Shown here: piece by piece, positions 50,701-64,000 of the stretch
Position numbering within the stretch: the first letter of the stretch is position 1
How the letters are laid out: each line of letters starts with the position of its first letter
Origin: Phalacrocorax aristotelis
Lineage: Eukaryota; Chordata; Aves; Suliformes; Phalacrocoracidae
Assembly: GCF_949628215.1 (NCBI RefSeq)
Contig: NC_134311.1
Span: forward strand, 13,206,582-13,270,581
Direction: 5' to 3'
DNA length: 64,000 nt
Made by a program: the position numbers and the translations under genes
Notes under the pieces: generated by a model
Database searches by the model: none
Seen by the model: the letters and a program-made list of their open reading frames with translations, nothing else
Told to the model about the DNA's origin: nothing

Positions 50701-52750
50701 TTTAAGTTCGCAATTTAGAAATTATGTTATTATGCAGCATCAGCAAGATTATACAAGAGGTGTACACATTTTAGGCTATTAATTTTGCTTCCAAGTGTTT
50801 CAAGTCAAAGTAACTGATTTTAGAGCATAGCACGGGGAAGGCCACATCCTGCTCTGAAGAATTCATTTTCTTCAATCAGTTCTGTATGCAAGTAAGCTAA
50901 CTCTATGCTTGCAGAAGTGTCTTACTGCTACAGGGGGGAAAAAACGTGCAGTTTACCTTTTATTAACAAACATTGCTACAAAACAGATTTAAAGTGTCTG
51001 CAAAACCACAGCATAAGCTAGGGCTAGAATACTCTCCCTCTTCACCACACCCCTCTCTCCTACTACCACAGACCCTACACAACCCCTGCTCAGTGACCCT
51101 GACACAGGGCACCTCTGCTCCTGCCCTTTGCTAGGGAGAGGAAGGAGACCTGTCAGCCACCGCAGAACTTGCTGTCAGCTCCTCGTGTTCCCAGCTCCTC
51201 TCCTCTAGAGGATGGGCTTATGAAGACATGAGCACCTCACTGCCAGAGAAGAGGAACAGGCAATGAGAAAACAGCACAGATAACAAGACTAAATAAGTGT
51301 TAACAGCCAACAGCTTTGGTGCTCTTGAGCATTTCATTGGGAAACAGAATATTGCCCAGCATTACTGGGTTCTCTTTGCTGCTAAAGAGCAGCTCTGCCA
51401 TTTTTTTTATCTGCTTTAAGCCTTTGTACACATTTCAAGCCAAAGTAATGTAAAGGGGTATTTTCCTTGAATTACACCTAGTACATAATAAGCTTATTCC
51501 TCTATTTCTTTTGTTTGCAGTAAAACAAACTCTACACTATAACGGCACTCAGGAACTAAAGCCATTTGTGGCATTTAAACTACCATAAATGCTTAAACTT
51601 ATGCACAGAGAAGAAAGTGCCTCCCCAATCACCCGCATACATACACAGTACAGAGTATTCTTAGTATCTTGCTTTTGTAATTTGGTAGATCAGCTTCCAA
51701 AACGCCAGCTAGGCCCTCCAAGTTGCTCTCCAAAGATGAATTACTCTAAAATTAAAAAAAAATATTAAAAAGTTTCATCATCAACCAGGTAATATTGACA
51801 AGCCACTGAGGAAGTCAGGTGACAGTATTAATTTATGTCACCTCCTTTTCAGAGCAATGATACAGTTCCATTAGCAGTAAAGAACCGCTTCTGCTTGCCT
51901 GAAAGAAGGAGCAACTACTCCTCAGAAGAGCTGCATCCGATCACACACCTGCCCTGCAAAGAACTCCAGTGTTCCCCTGGGATGCAAGATCTAATACTGC
52001 CACATGGAAACCTCAGTAAGGCGACTGAGCAGTATGTTAGTTATACAGCATTGAAGGGATCGCCTTCATGACTTTTTTTTGCCGCACATAAAGTCAGTGT
52101 ACCTTATCTTTTTTTCTCCCCTTCCTATCAGCCTCAACTCCTGCCAGGACACACGCCACAGGCAAACCAAGTCAACCCCTCCACATCCTCAGCAGCCTGG
52201 AACGAGCAACAATCTGCAGAGGCAAAGCGATAACTGCTCCCACGCCGCTTATCGTCTCGCGGAAAACACAACACAGATATGTGAACACTTGCCTCCCTCG
52301 GCATGCGGTTTTGCAAAAGCCGACAACTTCCCAGCTGTCTAATTAAAAAAAAACAACGGTTTTTTTGGGGGGTGGTTCCTACGGTGAATCCGATAACAGA
52401 TGACACACAGAAAGAGGGCTCCCACCCCCCAACTTGACTTCCGCGCGGCCGGGGCGGGTGGCCGCCTACCTTTTCTCCCACCCTGCAGATAAGCGACTCG
52501 AGCCTCTCCTCGATCTCCGACGGCTCAGACGTCCTCCGCCTCTTGTGCGGCTGCCCTGCTTCAACATAGTGAGCGCACCGTTACCGCCGGTCAGCGCCAC
52601 CACCCCCATCCCGCCCAGAGCCCCCTCCTGCCCCGGGATGGCCCACCGCGGCCCCGCCACCGCCACCGCCGGCCCCGGAGGGAGAGAGGGAGAGCAGGCT
52701 ACCCCGCGGCGCTCACCGTCGCTGTCATCGCTGTGCCGCCGTCGCGACAT
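23641..52750 (-). CDS. NCBP1: Nuclear cap-binding protein subunit 1 (CBP80)
   Basis: NCBP1 is the 80-kDa subunit of the nuclear cap-binding complex. It folds as three MIF4G-like helical domains, holds NCBP2, which binds the m7G cap, and links capped RNA to splicing, 3' processing, export and the pioneer round of translation. Twenty-three coding exons join without any phase error to 2385 bases, 794 residues plus TGA (human has 790). The start [12 protein letters not shown] and the end [11 protein letters not shown] match the vertebrate family along the whole length. The N-terminal PHKRRR is the nuclear-localisation and phosphorylation tail. A long coiled linker with an eight-Asp run sits at residues 675-682 before the last domain. 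All introns are GT-AG. Intron 11 carries U12-type signals. Exon 2 has a NAGNAG acceptor that may add one Ala. The gene is head-to-head with TSTD2 (281 bases between start codons) and convergent with XPA. Confidence 0.98.
24649..24762 (-). CDS. NCBP1: NCBP1 coding exon 22
   Basis: Residues 720-757, [17 protein letters not shown] to [10 protein letters not shown]. In phase 0 at both ends, donor GTAAGT. Confidence 0.97.
25172..25315 (-). CDS. NCBP1: NCBP1 coding exon 21 (acidic linker)
   Basis: Residues 672-719. It starts RDS, then eight Asp, then [20 protein letters not shown], and ends NLFLVIFQ. The Asp run is longer than the four I recall in human; it is coded by mixed GAT/GAC codons. Confidence 0.97.
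27738..27852 (-). CDS. NCBP1: NCBP1 coding exon 20
   Basis: Residues 633-671, [18 protein letters not shown] to RLARQHKR. It forms the start of the long coiled linker. The donor is AGA|GTGAGT. Confidence 0.97.
28532..28635 (-). CDS. NCBP1: NCBP1 coding exon 19
   Basis: Residues 599-632 plus two bases, [17 protein letters not shown] to SSELAHDFT. Confidence 0.97.
31179..31272 (-). CDS. NCBP1: NCBP1 coding exon 18
   Basis: Residues 567-598, [18 protein letters not shown] to [10 protein letters not shown]. The human counterpart has VMFEVWRNHPQ. Confidence 0.97.
32618..32720 (-). CDS. NCBP1: NCBP1 coding exon 17
   Basis: Residues 533-566 with split codons at both ends, [16 protein letters not shown] to HSFSALAK. 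Confidence 0.97.
33935..34057 (-). CDS. NCBP1: NCBP1 coding exon 16
   Basis: Residues 492-532, [19 protein letters not shown] to [11 protein letters not shown]. The join with exon 15 reads GDESNRSLPG where human has GDESSNSLPG, the same length. Confidence 0.96.
34904..35007 (-). CDS. NCBP1: NCBP1 coding exon 15
   Basis: Residues 457-491 plus one base, [17 protein letters not shown] to [10 protein letters not shown]. It differs from human at several positions (LDIVPPTFSAL in human) but keeps length and frame. Confidence 0.96.
36102..36176 (-). CDS. NCBP1: NCBP1 coding exon 14
   Basis: Residues 432-456 with split codons, [18 protein letters not shown] to EKCM. Confidence 0.96.
37517..37579 (-). 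CDS. NCBP1: NCBP1 coding exon 13
   Basis: Residues 411-431, [16 protein letters not shown] to SWED, with split codons at both ends. The acceptor is ATGAAG|ATTTATT, which has a poor pyrimidine tract but is required by phase and sequence. Confidence 0.95.
38310..38374 (-). CDS. NCBP1: NCBP1 coding exon 12
   Basis: Residues 390-410 plus two bases, [20 protein letters not shown] and D. It begins in phase 0 directly after the U12-type intron 11. Confidence 0.97.
38375..39644 (-). other. NCBP1: NCBP1 intron 11, U12-type (minor spliceosome) GT-AG intron
   Basis: The donor reads GTT|GTATCCTTTC, an exact match to the U12 5' splice-site consensus RTATCCTTT, instead of the GTRAGT seen at most other donors in the gene. 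Near the acceptor the minus strand reads AACCTTAAT, matching the core of the U12 branch consensus TTCCTTRAY, with the branch A about 14 bases before the AG. The tract before the acceptor (AAGAAACTTCCAG) is not pyrimidine-rich, as is usual for U12 introns. The intron lies in phase 0 between residues 389 and 390. Confidence 0.88.
39645..39755 (-). CDS. NCBP1: NCBP1 coding exon 11
   Basis: Residues 353-389, [17 protein letters not shown] to QPGSLPQV. The exon end at GTT| is fixed by the phase of exon 12, not by an apparent GTTGTA donor six bases earlier in the reading. Confidence 0.97.
42385..42630 (-). mobile_element. CR1 LINE fragment in NCBP1 intron 10
   Basis: The plus strand reads as the complement of a CR1 3' untranslated region: AGACTCCACAACTTCTCTGG at about 42506, then a GTTTAATAACCTTTGCAATG segment and finally CCCATATCCTCTTGC. 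It lacks the terminal AGAATCATAGAA end. It is a 5'- and 3'-incomplete, diverged copy in the same orientation as NCBP1. Confidence 0.72.
42993..43056 (-). CDS. NCBP1: NCBP1 coding exon 10
   Basis: Residues 331-352, [18 protein letters not shown] to HIVE. The first codon is split with exon 9. Confidence 0.97.
44427..44524 (-). CDS. NCBP1: NCBP1 coding exon 9
   Basis: Residues 299-330 plus two bases, [17 protein letters not shown] to KSHWKERKT. Confidence 0.97.
45143..45358 (-). CDS. NCBP1: NCBP1 coding exon 8
   Basis: Residues 227-298, [17 protein letters not shown] to [11 protein letters not shown]. It is the largest coding exon (216 bases) and in phase 0 at both ends. Confidence 0.98.
46943..47012 (-). 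CDS. NCBP1: NCBP1 coding exon 7
   Basis: Residues 203-226, [18 protein letters not shown] to PHPQEE. Confidence 0.97.
47504..47625 (-). CDS. NCBP1: NCBP1 coding exon 6
   Basis: Residues 163-202 plus two bases, [19 protein letters not shown] to LLSQTESYL. Confidence 0.97.
48157..48264 (-). CDS. NCBP1: NCBP1 coding exon 5
   Basis: Residues 127-162, [18 protein letters not shown] to TQEEDVPQ. In phase 0 at both ends. Confidence 0.97.
50216..50372 (-). CDS. NCBP1: NCBP1 coding exon 4
   Basis: Residues 74-126, [18 protein letters not shown] to NMYNEAVHL. The first codon is split with exon 3. Confidence 0.97.
51645..51745 (-). CDS. NCBP1: NCBP1 coding exon 3
   Basis: Residues 41-73 plus two bases, [20 protein letters not shown] to [10 protein letters not shown]. 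The donor is CTGT|GTATGT. Confidence 0.96.
52470..52555 (-). CDS. NCBP1: NCBP1 coding exon 2
   Basis: Residues 12-40, [17 protein letters not shown] to ICRVGEK. The acceptor is a tandem GAAGCAG|GG; use of the upstream AAG would start the exon at 52558 and insert one Ala. The intron end is poor in pyrimidines. Confidence 0.9.
52717..52750 (-). CDS. NCBP1: NCBP1 coding exon 1
   Basis: Residues 1-11 ([11 protein letters not shown]) plus one base, with donor GACG|GTGAGC. An upstream in-frame ATG at 52870 would add 40 residues with no family counterpart, so the MSRRRHSD start is preferred. Confidence 0.95.
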
Positions 52751-52825
52751 GGCGGGAGACGGGGAGGGGAGCACCAAGCCGGGCGCCTCACGCGGGCCTG
52801 AGGGGAGCGCGCTCCTTCCACACAC

Positions 52826-52834
52826 CGCTTCCGG
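52826..52834. promoter_or_regulatory. ETS/GABPA-type site 1
   Basis: CGCTTCCGG, the complement of CCGGAAG, lies 76 bases from the NCBP1 start. Motif match only. Confidence 0.45.
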
Positions 52835-52847
52835 CCCGCCGCGCCTC

Positions 52848-52857
52848 CGCTTCCGGG
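52848..52857. promoter_or_regulatory. ETS/GABPA-type site 2
   Basis: CGCTTCCGGG, in the same orientation as site 1 and 22 bases from it, about two helical turns. Motif match only. Confidence 0.45.
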
Positions 52858-52922
52858 ATAGAGGGCGCACGGGCGCAGCGCCTCTCTACTCGCTGCTCTA
52901 TGGTACGAGAGCCTCACTGGAG

Positions 52923-52932
52923 GACTTCCGGG
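52923..52932. promoter_or_regulatory. ETS/GABPA-type site 3
   Basis: GACTTCCGGG contains the preferred ACTTCCGG form (CCGGAAGT on the other strand). It lies 100 bases before the TSTD2 start codon. Motif match only. Confidence 0.5.
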
Positions 52933-52998
52933 AGAGCTGGGGCCTGGCGAGGCCGGACTAGCGCCAGGAGGAAACCGGGTGTTTCCCGGGCGGTGGGG

Positions 52999-53008
52999 CC
53001 ACGCCCCC
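52999..53008 (+). promoter_or_regulatory. GC box (Sp/KLF type)
   Basis: CCACGCCCCC lies 24 bases before the TSTD2 start codon and matches the KLF/Sp family consensus. Motif match only. Confidence 0.4.
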
Positions 53009-53031
53009 TCCCGGCTCCACCCCAGGCGGAG

Positions 53032-64000
<10,969 letters not shown>

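Noticed and set aside
52466-52870. Longer NCBP1 start at 52870
   Set aside because: The added 40 residues have no counterpart in the family, while MSRRRHSD at 52750 matches the conserved N-terminus.

Overview
The window is nuclear DNA from a bird. It has vertebrate-style split genes with GT-AG introns, CpG-island promoters and long AT-rich introns. It also carries CR1 LINE tails with the avian 3' sequence AGAATCACAGAATG, plus an avian-type LTR element. The wording of the CR1 tail near 60.65 kb resembles the form I remember from neoavian birds more than the chicken form; that is from memory and only suggestive. Three protein-coding genes are present, in the order and relative orientation of human 9q22.33: XPA, NCBP1 and TSTD2.

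Layout. (1) 1-11.6 kb is intergenic DNA upstream of XPA. It holds a 270-bp GA-rich purine tract (8152-8421), an old CR1/L3-like LINE remnant (about 8.8-9.78 kb), a short LTR-tail remnant (5471-5496) and a good CTCF-like motif (3108-3125), but no gene I can support. FOXE1, the next gene in the human order, is not seen. (2) 11.6-19.97 kb: XPA on the + strand has six coding exons (316 codons plus stop) starting in a very GC-rich, homopolymer-laden CpG island. Its N-terminus has a large Glu/Lys expansion. (3) 19.98-21.27 kb is the short gap between the convergent 3' ends of XPA and NCBP1. (4) 21.28-52.75 kb: NCBP1 on the - strand has 23 coding exons. All phases join without a break into 794 residues, followed by a likely 2.4-kb 3' UTR. 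Intron 11 has textbook U12-type (minor spliceosome) signals. (5) 52.75-53.03 kb is a compact head-to-head promoter with three ETS-type sites. (6) 53.03 kb to the window end: TSTD2 on the + strand has its first eight coding exons (370 residues), and the gene runs off the window edge. Its third intron carries a broken LTR element (55214-56956) flanked by a 5-bp target duplication.

Roles. XPA is the damage-verification scaffold of nucleotide excision repair. NCBP1 (CBP80) is the large subunit of the nuclear cap-binding complex. TSTD2 is a rhodanese-domain protein whose whole visible layout, with an EGINGTVGG motif followed by a CTGGIRCEK rhodanese loop, matches the bacterial TrhO/YceA tRNA-hydroxylase family. 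The genes share synteny and, for NCBP1/TSTD2, a promoter region; nothing suggests a common pathway. I did not find a convincing new multi-gene system. The most useful observations are the U12 intron, the XPA N-terminal expansion, the TrhO-like reading of TSTD2, the NAGNAG acceptor in NCBP1 and the unusual repeats.
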